Positions 1-7,574 of a DNA stretch of 25,650 nt are shown piece after piece (positions within the stretch are counted from its first letter, which is position 1; every line of letters starts with the position of its first letter). Made by a program: the position numbers and the translations under genes. This stretch comes from an uncultured Prevotella sp. (GTDB taxonomy: Bacteria; Bacteroidota; Bacteroidia; Bacteroidales; Bacteroidaceae): assembly GCA_900545525.1 (NCBI GenBank), contig UQZX01000033.1, positions 1 to 25,650 on the forward strand, given 5' to 3'. The notes below the pieces were generated by a model that saw nothing but the letters and a program-made list of their open reading frames with translations, had not been told where the DNA came from and did not search any database.

Positions 1-78
1 CAATGCCTGCGCCTGCGTCCCCTCCTTTTCCAAAGGAGGGGCAGGGGTGGTTTGTTATATTCATCGAACTCACGTTAA
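1..78. repeat. Left copy of the window-flanking inverted repeat, with a GC-rich hairpin
   Basis: This 78-bp stretch recurs in inverted orientation at 25548-25625 with 74 of 78 identical positions and no indel; mismatches fall at 31, 53, 56 and 65 of this copy. It contains a hairpin with a 10-bp stem (cccctccttt at 19-28, aaaggagggg at 32-41) and a 3-base loop, preceded by cctgcg repeats. A weaker direct echo of its inner end (tcgaactcacgtta at 64-77) is seen at 101-114 (tcggactcatgtta). It begins at the first base of the window, so its outer boundary cannot be seen. It looks like a dispersed intergenic repeat. Confidence 0.85.
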
Positions 79-159
79 TATAACAAGGAAGATAAGTTTG
101 TCGGACTCATGTTAGAAATATAATGATAACGGCTAAAGACAACATGACATGGCAAAAAA

Positions 160-238
160 CATTGCAAAAGACGGCTTCTTGCAATGCAAAAGAGCACCTC
201 CTGCACCGCGAAAAGCCGTCTTTCGCAATACAGGAGGT
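160..238. repeat. Nested palindromic intergenic repeat
   Basis: Three pairs of complementary arms overlap here: attgcaaaagacggctt (161-177) pairs with aagccgtctttcgcaat (213-229) with one mismatch; cattgcaa (160-167) pairs with ttgcaatg near 180-187; acctcctg (196-203) pairs with caggaggt (231-238). The arms can form alternative structures. No ORF crosses it convincingly and no gene is seen from 1 to 367. Confidence 0.6.
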
Positions 239-265
239 ATCATACTGAGAAACAGGAAGTTAACA

Positions 266-353
266 AATAAGCCCAATCAGGCAAATTAAACCAATTGGGC
301 TTATTAGTCTTATTGGGCTTATCAGTCTTATTAGACCAATTATACTTCAAGCC
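266..353. repeat. 9-bp-period array A downstream of the OPT transporter gene
   Basis: Six to seven consecutive 9-mers run from 291 to 353: ccaattggg, cttattagt, cttattggg, cttatcagt, cttattaga, ccaattata, and a weak seventh. Most contain an 8-bp perfect or near palindrome plus one base. A 12-bp inverted repeat (aataagcccaat at 266-277, attgggcttatt at 294-305) overlaps the array. It lies just beyond the stop of the minus-strand transporter gene, so it could also form its terminator. The same unit type is found in arrays B, C and D. Confidence 0.75.
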
Positions 354-367
354 CAATACTATTGACT

Positions 368-2368
368 TCAGCTCTTGCTCGTCTTCGTTGCCCTTATGAA
401 GTAGGCGATGAGAAGGATATATGCCACAAGCGAGAGTATCTCCGAGAGCGGATTGGCAAGCCACTCCTCGTTTATAAGGTTAAGACCGCCGAAGCGCAGC
501 AGGGCACTGAGCACGCCCATGAGGGCACCGCCGGCAATGAAGCCGCTGGCGATGAGCGTGCCTTTCTCGCCGCGCTCCTTGTTGACGTTGGCGTCTTTGC
601 TGCGCGTGGTGACATACCAGTTTATGGCTCCGCCCACTATCAGCGGCACGTTAAGCTCTATGGGGATGAACATGCCGAGGGCAAAGGCAAGGGCGGGCAC
701 GTTGAAGAACGTAAGCACAATGGCTATCACCGCACCTATGGCATAGAGCACCCATGGAGCCTCAACGCCGTTCATCATCGGGTCTATCACCGCCGCCATG
801 GCATTTGCCTGCGGTGCGGCAAGCTGTCCGCTGGCAAATCCGTAGGTCTCGTTGAGCAGCATCATCACACCGCCGACGGTGACGGCAGACACCAGTGTGC
901 CGAGGAACTTCCACTGTTCCTGCTTCTTCGGCGTGGAGCCGAGCCAGTAGCCTATCTTGAGGTCGGTGATGAACGAGCCTGCCATGGACAGCGCCGTGCA
1001 CACCACGCCGCCCATTATCAGCGCTGCAAGCATGCCGCCCGTGCCGTTGAGACCAACGGCAACCATCACAACCGAGGCGAGGATGAGCGTCATGAGCGTC
1101 ATTCCCGACACGGGGTTAGAGCCTACAATGGCTATGGCGTTTGCAGCAACGGTGGTGAAGAGGAAGGCTATGAGAGCCACGAGAACTATGCCGACGACGG
1201 CGAAGAGCAGGTTGCCGTTCATCACGCCGAGAAGGAAGAAGACAAATGTTATGAGTATCGTAACAGCCGAACCCACGCCTATTATCTTGAACGATATGTC
1301 GCGCTGCGTGCGCAGTGTCCCGCTGTCAGCGTGCTTTCCGGCTGCGGCACTGTCCTTGCTGCCTCCGGCAAGGCGCTTGATGCTGAGCACGACAATCTTC
1401 CACGACTTTATTATGCCTATGATGCCCGCCATGGCTATCGCCCCGATGCCGATGCTCTTGCCGTAGGCGCGGAATATTTCTTCGGGGCTCATGCTGCCAA
1501 CGGTGGCGGTTATTGTGGGGTCCCACATGTTAAGGACATCGCCGTTGAATATTATCGCCATTGCCGGCACCACGAGCCACCATACGAACAGCGAGCCGAG
1601 ACATATTATCAGGGCGTATTTAAGACCGACGATATAGCCGAGACCGAGCACCGCCGCGCCGGTGTTGACCTTGAAGACAAGCTTTGCCTTGTCGGCAAGC
1701 GTCTCGCCAAGCCCTGTCACGCGGGTTGTGAAGTTCTCGTTCCACCAGCCCATCGTAGCAACGATGAAGTCGTAAAGTCCGCCAACAAGACCGGCAAGGA
1801 GCAGCGGCTTAGCCTGATTGCCGCCCTTTGCTCCGCTGACAAGCACCTGCGTCGTAGCCGTAGCCTCGGGGAAGGGGAACTTGCCGTGCATGTCGCTCAC
1901 GAAGTATTTGCGGAAGGGTATGAGGAAAAGTATTCCTATGATGCCGCCCAAAGCCGAGCTCATGAATATCTGAAAGAACGATGCCGTCATCTCGTCACCA
2001 TACTTTGCCTGAAGTATGTATATTGCCGGCAGGGTGAAAATGGCGCCTGCCACAATGGCACCCGAGCATGCGCCGATGCTCTGTATTATGACGTTCTCGC
2101 CCAAAGCGTTCTTGCGCTTTGCAGCCGTAGACACGCCAACGGCGATTATGGCTATGGGGATTGCAGCCTCGAAGACCTGTCCCACCTTCAGTCCGAGATA
2201 TGCCGCGGCGGCAGAGAAGAGCATTGTCATCAGCACGCCCCACGTCACCGACCAGCCGTTAACTTCGGTACAGGGCTTGCCGGGGTTCATCACCGGCTCG
2301 TACTTCTCTCCTTCTTTCAATTCCCTGAATGCGTTTTCAGGTAAGTTCATGTTGTTCTTTGTTTCCAT
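368..2368 (-). CDS. OPT family oligopeptide transporter
   Basis: A 666-residue polytopic inner-membrane protein of the OPT (oligopeptide transporter) family, which imports small peptides or metal chelates by proton-coupled transport; the substrate cannot be read from sequence. After a short hydrophilic N-terminus come many hydrophobic segments, beginning with SVTWGVLMTMLFSAAAAYLG and followed by the family-like LKVGQVFEAAIP and the FPFPEATATTQVL region near residue 170. Length fits bacterial family members. The open frame continues upstream to 2470, but that part runs through the palindrome at 2431-2519, so I chose the ATG at 2366-2368 (METKNNMNLPENAF). It stands alone between repeats. No clear TAnnTTTG box was found directly upstream. 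Confidence 0.9.
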   Translation of the reverse strand: METKNNMNLPENAFRELKEGEKYEPVMNPGKPCTEVNGWSVTWGVLMTMLFSAAAAYLGLKVGQVFEAAIPIAIIAVGVSTAAKRKNALGENVIIQSIGACSGAIVAGAIFTLPAIYILQAKYGDEMTASFFQIFMSSALGGIIGILFLIPFRKYFVSDMHGKFPFPEATATTQVLVSGAKGGNQAKPLLLAGLVGGLYDFIVATMGWWNENFTTRVTGLGETLADKAKLVFKVNTGAAVLGLGYIVGLKYALIICLGSLFVWWLVVPAMAIIFNGDVLNMWDPTITATVGSMSPEEIFRAYGKSIGIGAIAMAGIIGIIKSWKIVVLSIKRLAGGSKDSAAAGKHADSGTLRTQRDISFKIIGVGSAVTILITFVFFLLGVMNGNLLFAVVGIVLVALIAFLFTTVAANAIAIVGSNPVSGMTLMTLILASVVMVAVGLNGTGGMLAALIMGGVVCTALSMAGSFITDLKIGYWLGSTPKKQEQWKFLGTLVSAVTVGGVMMLLNETYGFASGQLAAPQANAMAAVIDPMMNGVEAPWVLYAIGAVIAIVLTFFNVPALAFALGMFIPIELNVPLIVGGAINWYVTTRSKDANVNKERGEKGTLIASGFIAGGALMGVLSALLRFGGLNLINEEWLANPLSEILSLVAYILLIAYFIRATKTSKS

Positions 2369-2430
2369 ATTTATGTAATTTTTGGGTTTCGATATAAGGA
2401 GAGGGTGTTGCAGAACTACATCTTCAGGTT

Positions 2431-2519
2431 TGTAGGGACATATTCTTGTATTTGTCCGCAATACAACCATTGAATATCAGCATTATACAAACGGACAAAT
2501 ACAAGAATATGTCCCTACA
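2431..2519. repeat. 28-bp perfect inverted repeat between yitT-like and OPT genes
   Basis: The arm tgtagggacatattcttgta plus eight more bases (2431-2458) is perfectly complementary to 2492-2519, around a 33-bp centre. Complementarity resumes imperfectly outside the arms (gagggtgttgca near 2401 against tgcagcaccctc near 2540), so the whole palindrome spans roughly 2401-2550. It sits downstream of the YitT-family gene stop and upstream of the OPT gene start, both on the minus strand. It may terminate the former, or be a small non-autonomous mobile repeat. Confidence 0.85.
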
Positions 2520-2560
2520 ATGGGATGATTTCATGTTTTGCAGCACCCTCCCACAAACAA

Positions 2561-3493
2561 CTATATCCTACAGTCCTTGTTGTCCTTGTCATTGACAGCC
2601 TTGCGCAGGCGTGCCGCCACGCTGCTTGCCTGCGGACCGTGCACCTTGAAGCGGTCGAAGCCCTCGCCGTAGACGCCTATGACGGCACTCTGGCTTACGA
2701 ACGCCGCCGGGTCGACCTCGTTTATGAGGCGGAATATTATCTGCGACTCACGCTTCTTGGCAAGCACAAAGAGCATCTTCACCTCCCTGCCCGAATAAAA
2801 GCCGTGGGCATCCACCACCGTACAGCCGCGGTGGGGATTGTGGTTGATGCGCCGTCCAATCTCTTCGTACTTGTCGGAAATGATGAAGAACTGCACCGAA
2901 CGGCGCATGGAGTTCACCACCTGGTCTATGCAGTAGGCGGTGATGATAAGCACCACGTATCCGTAGATGACCATCTCCCAGTCTTTAAGGACGAAGTAGC
3001 TGGATGTGATTATGAGGATATCGCATATAAGGATGATGCGTCCTAAAGACACATCGTAGTACTTGTTGATTATCGCCGCCACGATGTCGGTGCCGCCGGT
3101 GCTGCCGTTTGACGACAGCCCGATGCCCACGCCCGCCCCGCAGAAGCACGAGCCGATGACAGCCGCCATGAAGGGCTGGTCTTCAAGCAGGTGTATCCCC
3201 GCCGTGGCATTGCGCACCACCGTGAGCAGAAGCGTCAGCGTCACGATGCCGTAAATGGTCTTTATGCAGAACTTCAGACCGAGTATGCGCAGCGCGAAGA
3301 GCATCAGCACGGCATTGATAGTAAAGTAAGAATACTGCACCGGGATGTCGGTGCTCCAGAAAATGATTGACGCTATGCCGGCAAGTCCTCCGGTAGTGAT
3401 GTTGTTTGGCAGCAGGAATATTGTCCAGCCAATACAGTATGACACCATTGCTATGGTTATCATGACATAGTCGCGTGCCTCTTTAAGCAGCAT
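2561..3493 (-). CDS. YitT family membrane protein with DUF2179 domain
   Basis: A roughly 310-residue membrane protein of the YitT family, whose function is poorly defined; some relatives are suspected transporters. The N-terminal half holds about five to six hydrophobic segments, starting with RDYVMITIAMVSYCIGWTIF and the glycine-rich NNITTGGLAGIASIIFW, then GVGIGLSSNGSTGGTDIVAA, a family hallmark. The last third is soluble and matches the C-terminal DUF2179 domain (VKMLFVLAKKRESQIIFRL followed by VDPAAFVSQSAVIGVYGEGF). I used the ATG at 3491-3493. An in-frame TTG at 3518-3520 would add nine residues (KTFISNKG after the start) and cannot be excluded, because it lies soon after the likely promoter. 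Length fits the family. Confidence 0.85.
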   Translation of the reverse strand: MLLKEARDYVMITIAMVSYCIGWTIFLLPNNITTGGLAGIASIIFWSTDIPVQYSYFTINAVLMLFALRILGLKFCIKTIYGIVTLTLLLTVVRNATAGIHLLEDQPFMAAVIGSCFCGAGVGIGLSSNGSTGGTDIVAAIINKYYDVSLGRIILICDILIITSSYFVLKDWEMVIYGYVVLIITAYCIDQVVNSMRRSVQFFIISDKYEEIGRRINHNPHRGCTVVDAHGFYSGREVKMLFVLAKKRESQIIFRLINEVDPAAFVSQSAVIGVYGEGFDRFKVHGPQASSVAARLRKAVNDKDNKDCRI

Positions 3494-3543
3494 GCCCTTG
3501 TTTGAAATAAATGTTTTCAAAGCCGTATGTTGTTTTATTTATG

Positions 3544-3551
3544 CAAAGATA
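3544..3551 (-). promoter_or_regulatory. Bacteroidetes -7 promoter box for the YitT-family gene
   Basis: On the minus strand this reads TATCTTTG, matching the Bacteroidetes -7 consensus TAnnTTTG. It lies about 50 bp before the ATG at 3493. No good TTTG -33 box was seen at the expected distance, so the call rests on one box. Confidence 0.5.
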
Positions 3552-3578
3552 AAGGTTTTAAATGAAGAATGATGAATG

Positions 3579-3690
3579 AAGAATGAAGAATTTGCTGCCG
3601 CCGGTTGTCCTATTGGTCTTATTAACCTTATTGGTCTTATTAGTCCAATTAGCCTTATGGCAGACCGGCGGCAGCAAATTCTTCATTCTT
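3579..3690. repeat. Palindromic element B with a six-unit 9-bp array
   Basis: Arms 3579-3605 and 3664-3690 are perfect 27-bp inverted repeats containing tttgctgccgccggt. Between them six 9-mers run from 3609 to 3662: cctattggt, cttattaac, cttattggt, cttattagt, ccaattagc, cttatggca. Right of the element, 3684-3756 is an AT-rich run of 7-bp units (attctta) before the next gene's stop. That flank matches, apart from scattered differences, the reverse complement of the left flank of element C, and the arm core tttgctgccg recurs in element D. Confidence 0.85.
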
Positions 3691-3756
3691 AACTCTTAAT
3701 TCTTAATTTCCCAACCTCTCAATTCTTAATTCTTAATTCTTAACTCTTAATTAATT

Positions 3757-5751
3757 TCAGAATTTCATCCTCACCTGCACCTCCACATCCGTTGCTGACG
3801 AATGGTCTGTTTGCTGCATCCCGCTTCCTATGTGTCCGCGGTCGAAATAGTCGGTGGTGCCGAGCTTGGCGGAAATCATCAGCGAGCGGAAAATGCCGGC
3901 ACTGGCAAAAAGGGCATAGCGTATGCCCCTGCCATAGAACGAAGGAAAGTACACGGAGTACAGCATGCCGTGCTCGTAGGCATATATGCGGCTGTCGTAA
4001 CCGTCGGTGTCAAAGAAGCTTGCGGAGGCGTCTACCGTGAGCCGCCGCACGGGGATGCACCTTACATTCTGGCTTATCATCCACCCGCGGCTCGGCTTCT
4101 TGTAACTTGAAGCGACATAGTCCGCCTGCGTCCTCATGCTCCATTGCGCCCCGTCATATCCGGCGGAAGCCCTCAGACGATGCTCCGTCTTGTTGACAAG
4201 GGTTGTCTTTTCCTCGTTGTCATATTCCCTTATCTTCAGCCTGTAGCGTGCCGACAGCGTCCAGCTGCCCGTCTGGTAAACGGCAGAAACGAAGTTGTCC
4301 GAAGCCTGTGATGTGTCCGAAGCCCGGTATTTGGGCCATGCAAAACGTGCAAAGTCGACGTATGCCGTGACATGCAGGCGCGGCGTAGGACGCCAGTCGG
4401 CACCGGCATAGATGCCGCTTTCGTTCTGCACGCTGCCGCCCTCGCTGAAGCCACGTGAGAAAAGAGAATAATATCTGAAAGAATAAAAGCGCTGGAGAAG
4501 CATGAGGTCAAGCTCCGGCAGCACGCCGAACGAAACAGTGTTTGCCGTCGCGACGGCATGGCATCCGCCAGTTGCCGTCTCTCCGCGCACAGAAAGGCGG
4601 TGTCCGGTATACCCGTATTCCGCACTGACGTTCCAAAAACGCCTGCCCGCGGCATAATGGCGGCGGTATACCTCGGTTGTCTTGGGCATCAGCTCCCTGT
4701 CGAGCGACGTGTATATGGCTGTCGCACCGGCATGGAAACCGTTTTTGAAATAGTGTATGTTGCCGCCAAAAAGCGTCTGCGACGTGTTGTTCTTCTTGTC
4801 CATCTCTGTCTGCGTGCGGTGATATCCCGTCCTGACAATAGTGGAAATGGTTTTCTTGTCACTGTTCAGCGTGGCGTCGATGTCCCTGTATGACACGAAT
4901 GCCGTAACGTCAAGTCCCTTCGCCACCTCAACGGTTGCCGCCGCACCCTGGAGATATGTGCCTTCGGAACGCGACGAATGGACACGTATCGCATTGTCGG
5001 TCCTGCCGAGAGAGGCAAGCGCGGAGGTCTTCCCAAGGCTGAAGTTGCCGTTGACGACAAGTCCCATGCCCAGTCCTATGCGGTATCTGCCCACGGCAAG
5101 TGCCTTCAGACGCCCCATGTTCCTTATCATGAGATAAAACGAATAGTAGTCGTAGCCCGCCCTGTTTCTGCCCGCAAAGAACGGCTCGCCGGCATCCTGC
5201 GCTCCTACGATGCCGGCTTTGACACGGTCGGAGAAGCTGAACGAATATCTCACGTCATGCCTGTACTTATAGCCGAGATATCCGTCCTTGTCGCCGCGGC
5301 GGCTGTAAAGCGGCACCTTAGCCGTCGTGACAAGACTGTGCCTGCCTTTTGAAAGTATCGTGGAAAGAGCCGGAAACAGCTTCTTTTCCTGTTCTCCGGC
5401 ATATAAGAAGAACGGAAGAAGACGGCATTTGTCCCTTCCGATTATTCCCGTCATAGCCAGCTCGCCTGTTGTCTTCATTGCCCCGTGTACATGGATGTAG
5501 GCACAGATAGCCTCAATCTCCCTGTCTGTAAGAAACGGTATCTGTGCAAGCTCGTCGCGCGTGGCGGTGTTTATGTTTATAGGATTTTGTTCCAAGTCGG
5601 CAAGCACGTCTGTCATGGCATCCCATGCGTCAGCCTCGATATCTTCCATTTCCGCCACCTGATACAACAGTCCTTCCCATTCATGATGTTCCTGGGCGGC
5701 GGCACATAATGCGAAAACGGATATCATGACGGACAGAAAAAGCCGTCTCAT
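3757..5751 (-). CDS. Secreted helix-hairpin-helix protein with a putative outer-membrane beta-barrel
   Basis: A 664-residue exported protein. Residues 1-19 (MRRLFLSVMISVFALCAAA) are a Sec signal peptide. Residues about 55-120 carry ComEA-like helix-hairpin-helix sequence: NINTATRDELAQIPFLTDRE, then a second copy around the conserved TGELAMTGIIGRDKC. The remaining 500 or so residues alternate polar and aromatic residues (LSARYRLKIREY, VDASASFFDTDGY) and the chain ends VRMKF with a terminal phenylalanine, as outer-membrane barrels do. ComEA-type HhH motifs bind DNA in competence systems, but HhH also occurs in proteins with other roles, so DNA binding is inference. A possible TACCTTTG -7 box lies about 100 bp upstream. 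No partner genes are adjacent. Confidence 0.75.
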   Translation of the reverse strand: MRRLFLSVMISVFALCAAAQEHHEWEGLLYQVAEMEDIEADAWDAMTDVLADLEQNPININTATRDELAQIPFLTDREIEAICAYIHVHGAMKTTGELAMTGIIGRDKCRLLPFFLYAGEQEKKLFPALSTILSKGRHSLVTTAKVPLYSRRGDKDGYLGYKYRHDVRYSFSFSDRVKAGIVGAQDAGEPFFAGRNRAGYDYYSFYLMIRNMGRLKALAVGRYRIGLGMGLVVNGNFSLGKTSALASLGRTDNAIRVHSSRSEGTYLQGAAATVEVAKGLDVTAFVSYRDIDATLNSDKKTISTIVRTGYHRTQTEMDKKNNTSQTLFGGNIHYFKNGFHAGATAIYTSLDRELMPKTTEVYRRHYAAGRRFWNVSAEYGYTGHRLSVRGETATGGCHAVATANTVSFGVLPELDLMLLQRFYSFRYYSLFSRGFSEGGSVQNESGIYAGADWRPTPRLHVTAYVDFARFAWPKYRASDTSQASDNFVSAVYQTGSWTLSARYRLKIREYDNEEKTTLVNKTEHRLRASAGYDGAQWSMRTQADYVASSYKKPSRGWMISQNVRCIPVRRLTVDASASFFDTDGYDSRIYAYEHGMLYSVYFPSFYGRGIRYALFASAGIFRSLMISAKLGTTDYFDRGHIGSGMQQTDHSSATDVEVQVRMKF

Positions 5752-5846
5752 GATTTCATATATTTAGAATTTAATTTATTTATGCCTGCGACGGAGACAT
5801 AAGACACCGTCTTAAACCGCCGTCCGCTCATGCACGTTAACTGTGA

Positions 5847-5854
5847 CAAAGGTA
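5847..5854 (-). promoter_or_regulatory. Possible -7 box for the helix-hairpin-helix protein gene
   Basis: The minus strand reads TACCTTTG, matching TAnnTTTG, about 96 bp upstream of the start at 5751. No clear -33 TTTG was found. Confidence 0.4.
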
Positions 5855-5937
5855 GTCATTAAAATGAATAAATATTCTCCATTATGCGAAAAACACTTAA
5901 ATTTCAGTCAAAAAAGGATATAATCGGATAAAAATAG

Positions 5938-5945
5938 TAACTTTG
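5938..5945 (+). promoter_or_regulatory. -7 promoter box of the FKBP isomerase gene run
   Basis: TAACTTTG at 5938-5945 matches the TAnnTTTG consensus and sits 45 bp before the first isomerase ATG. The expected -33 TTTG is not evident. The next two isomerase genes have no comparable box, which suggests that transcription of all three begins here. Confidence 0.55.
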
Positions 5946-5990
5946 CACGATTATTAATAATTATTAATTCATAACATACAAGGTAAAGAA

Positions 5991-6596
5991 ATGGATAAAC
6001 TAAGTTACGCTTTAGGACTGGGTATCGGTCAGCAGCTGGCACAGATGGGTACGGACAACCTCTGCATAGAGGACTTTGCAGCTGCCATAAAGGACGTTAT
6101 CGCAGGAAATGAACTTAAGGTATCACACCGTGAAGCGCAGACGATAGTTCAGGACTTCTTCAAGAAACAGGAAGAGAAACTGAACGCCGAAAGGGCAGAA
6201 AAGGGAAAGGCGGCAAAAGAGGAAGGCGAGAAATTCTTAGCTGAAAACGCCAAGAAAGAGGGCGTGACGACACTTCCGAGCGGACTTCAGTATATGGTTC
6301 TGAAGGAAGGCAACGGCAACAAGCCCAAGGCAACAGACAAGGTTAAGTGCCACTACGAGGGCTTCCTGATAGACGGAACGGTGTTCGACAGCAGCGTACA
6401 GCGCGGCGAGCCTGCCGTGTTCGGACTGCAGCAGGTGATAGCCGGATGGACGGAAGGACTGCAGCTCATGCAGGAAGGTGCCAAGTACCGCTTCTTCATA
6501 CCTTACATGCTGGCTTACGGGGCAAGCGGCGCAGGCGCTTCCATTCCGCCGTATGCGGCACTGATATTCGACGTAGAGCTTATTGCCGTTGTATAA
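5991..6596 (+). CDS. FKBP-type peptidyl-prolyl cis-trans isomerase, cytoplasmic (FklB-like)
   Basis: A 201-residue isomerase that catalyses cis-trans isomerisation of Xaa-Pro bonds during protein folding. There is no signal peptide, so it should act in the cytoplasm. Residues 1-90 form the helical dimerisation region typical of FklB/FkpA (starting KLSYALGLGIGQQLAQMG). Residues 95-201 are the FKBP fold with its usual pocket motifs: YEGFLIDGTVFDSS, VIAGWTEGLQLM, IPYMLAYGASG and the closing IPPYAALIFDVEL. All key pocket positions look intact. It is the first of three related genes on the same strand; 97 bp separate it from the next. The ATG is preceded by AT-rich leader without a Shine-Dalgarno sequence, as is normal for this phylum. 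Confidence 0.95.
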   Translation: MDKLSYALGLGIGQQLAQMGTDNLCIEDFAAAIKDVIAGNELKVSHREAQTIVQDFFKKQEEKLNAERAEKGKAAKEEGEKFLAENAKKEGVTTLPSGLQYMVLKEGNGNKPKATDKVKCHYEGFLIDGTVFDSSVQRGEPAVFGLQQVIAGWTEGLQLMQEGAKYRFFIPYMLAYGASGAGASIPPYAALIFDVELIAVV

Positions 6597-6693
6597 CAGG
6601 AAAGGAACAGGACATACATATATTATATAATAAGGTGTAAAAGAAGACGTAATGTCATATAAAACGGAAACAACAAACAATTAAAACATAAAG

Positions 6694-7566
6694 ATGAAAA
6701 AACTTACAATCGTAGCCTCACTGGCTATCGCTACAGCCGCCGTCACATCGTGCGGCAACTCCACACCAAAAGCAGACCTCAAGAACGACGTTGACAGCCT
6801 GAGCTATGCAATAGGAATGGCACAGACACAGGGTCTGAAAGATTATCTGGTAAGGGGCATGGGCGTCGACACCGCCTACATGGACGAGTTCTTCAAGGGA
6901 CTGAACGAGGGTGCAAACTCGGGTGACGACAAGAAAAAGGCAGCATATTATGCCGGCATACAGATAGGTCAGCAGATTTCAAACCAGATGGTAAAGGGCA
7001 TCAACCACGAGCTGTTCGGCAACGACTCTACAAAGACTATATCGCTCAAGAACTTCATGGCAGGCTTTATCAGCGGCACAACGGGCAAGAACGGACTGAT
7101 GACCGTTGAGCAGGCACAGATGACGGCACAGATGAAGATGCAGTCAATCAAGGCTAAGGAAATGGAAAAGCAGTATGGTCCGAACAAGAAGAAGGGTGCC
7201 GAATATCTCAAGAAACTTACCGAGAAAGACGGCTGGAAGACTCTTGAGGGCGGCGTGAAGTACCGCGTGATAAAGGAAGGAAGCGGCGATCTGCCAAAGG
7301 ATACGTCAAACGTAAAGGTAAACTACGAGGGCAAGACGATAGAAGGCAAGGTGTTCGACAGCAGCTATCAGCGCAAACAGCCGATAACGATGCGTGCCAA
7401 CCAGGTGATAAAGGGATGGACGACAGCCCTGACACACATGCCCGTAGGAAGCACATGGGAAGTGGTGATACCGGCAGACCAGGCATACAACGAGCGTGAG
7501 ATGGGCGACATCAAGCCGTTCTCAACCCTCATCTTCAAAATAGAACTGCTCGGAATAGAGAAATAA
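6694..7566 (+). CDS. FKBP-type peptidyl-prolyl isomerase lipoprotein
   Basis: A 290-residue paralogue of the preceding gene product. The signal peptide ends in a lipobox (AAVTSCGNS, cysteine near residue 20), so it is a lipoprotein facing the periplasm or outer membrane. An extended helical region (DSLSYAIGMAQTQGLKDYL onward) is followed by the FKBP domain near residues 185-290, with NYEGKTIEGKVFDSSYQ and VIKGWTTALTHMPVGS. The pocket is divergent: the usual LAYG is QAYNER and the usual IPPxAxLIF is IKPFSTLIF, so catalytic strength may be low and a chaperone role is possible. Only 8 bp separate it from the next gene, which argues for cotranscription. Confidence 0.93.
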   Translation: MKKLTIVASLAIATAAVTSCGNSTPKADLKNDVDSLSYAIGMAQTQGLKDYLVRGMGVDTAYMDEFFKGLNEGANSGDDKKKAAYYAGIQIGQQISNQMVKGINHELFGNDSTKTISLKNFMAGFISGTTGKNGLMTVEQAQMTAQMKMQSIKAKEMEKQYGPNKKKGAEYLKKLTEKDGWKTLEGGVKYRVIKEGSGDLPKDTSNVKVNYEGKTIEGKVFDSSYQRKQPITMRANQVIKGWTTALTHMPVGSTWEVVIPADQAYNEREMGDIKPFSTLIFKIELLGIEK

Positions 7567-7574
7567 GACATTAT

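Noticed and set aside
291..353. CRISPR-like array
   Set aside because: Units are 9 bp, contiguous and without spacers; no cas gene is present.
240..464. 74-codon minus-strand frame over repeat A
   Set aside because: Its translation merely spells the 9-bp units (NKTDKPNKTNKPN) and runs into the end of the transporter gene.
362..2344. 660-codon open frame on the plus strand opposite the OPT transporter
   Set aside because: It is antisense to a convincing membrane transporter; its translation is His/Arg/Glu-rich with no domain, as expected of a shadow frame in GC-rich codon-biased DNA.
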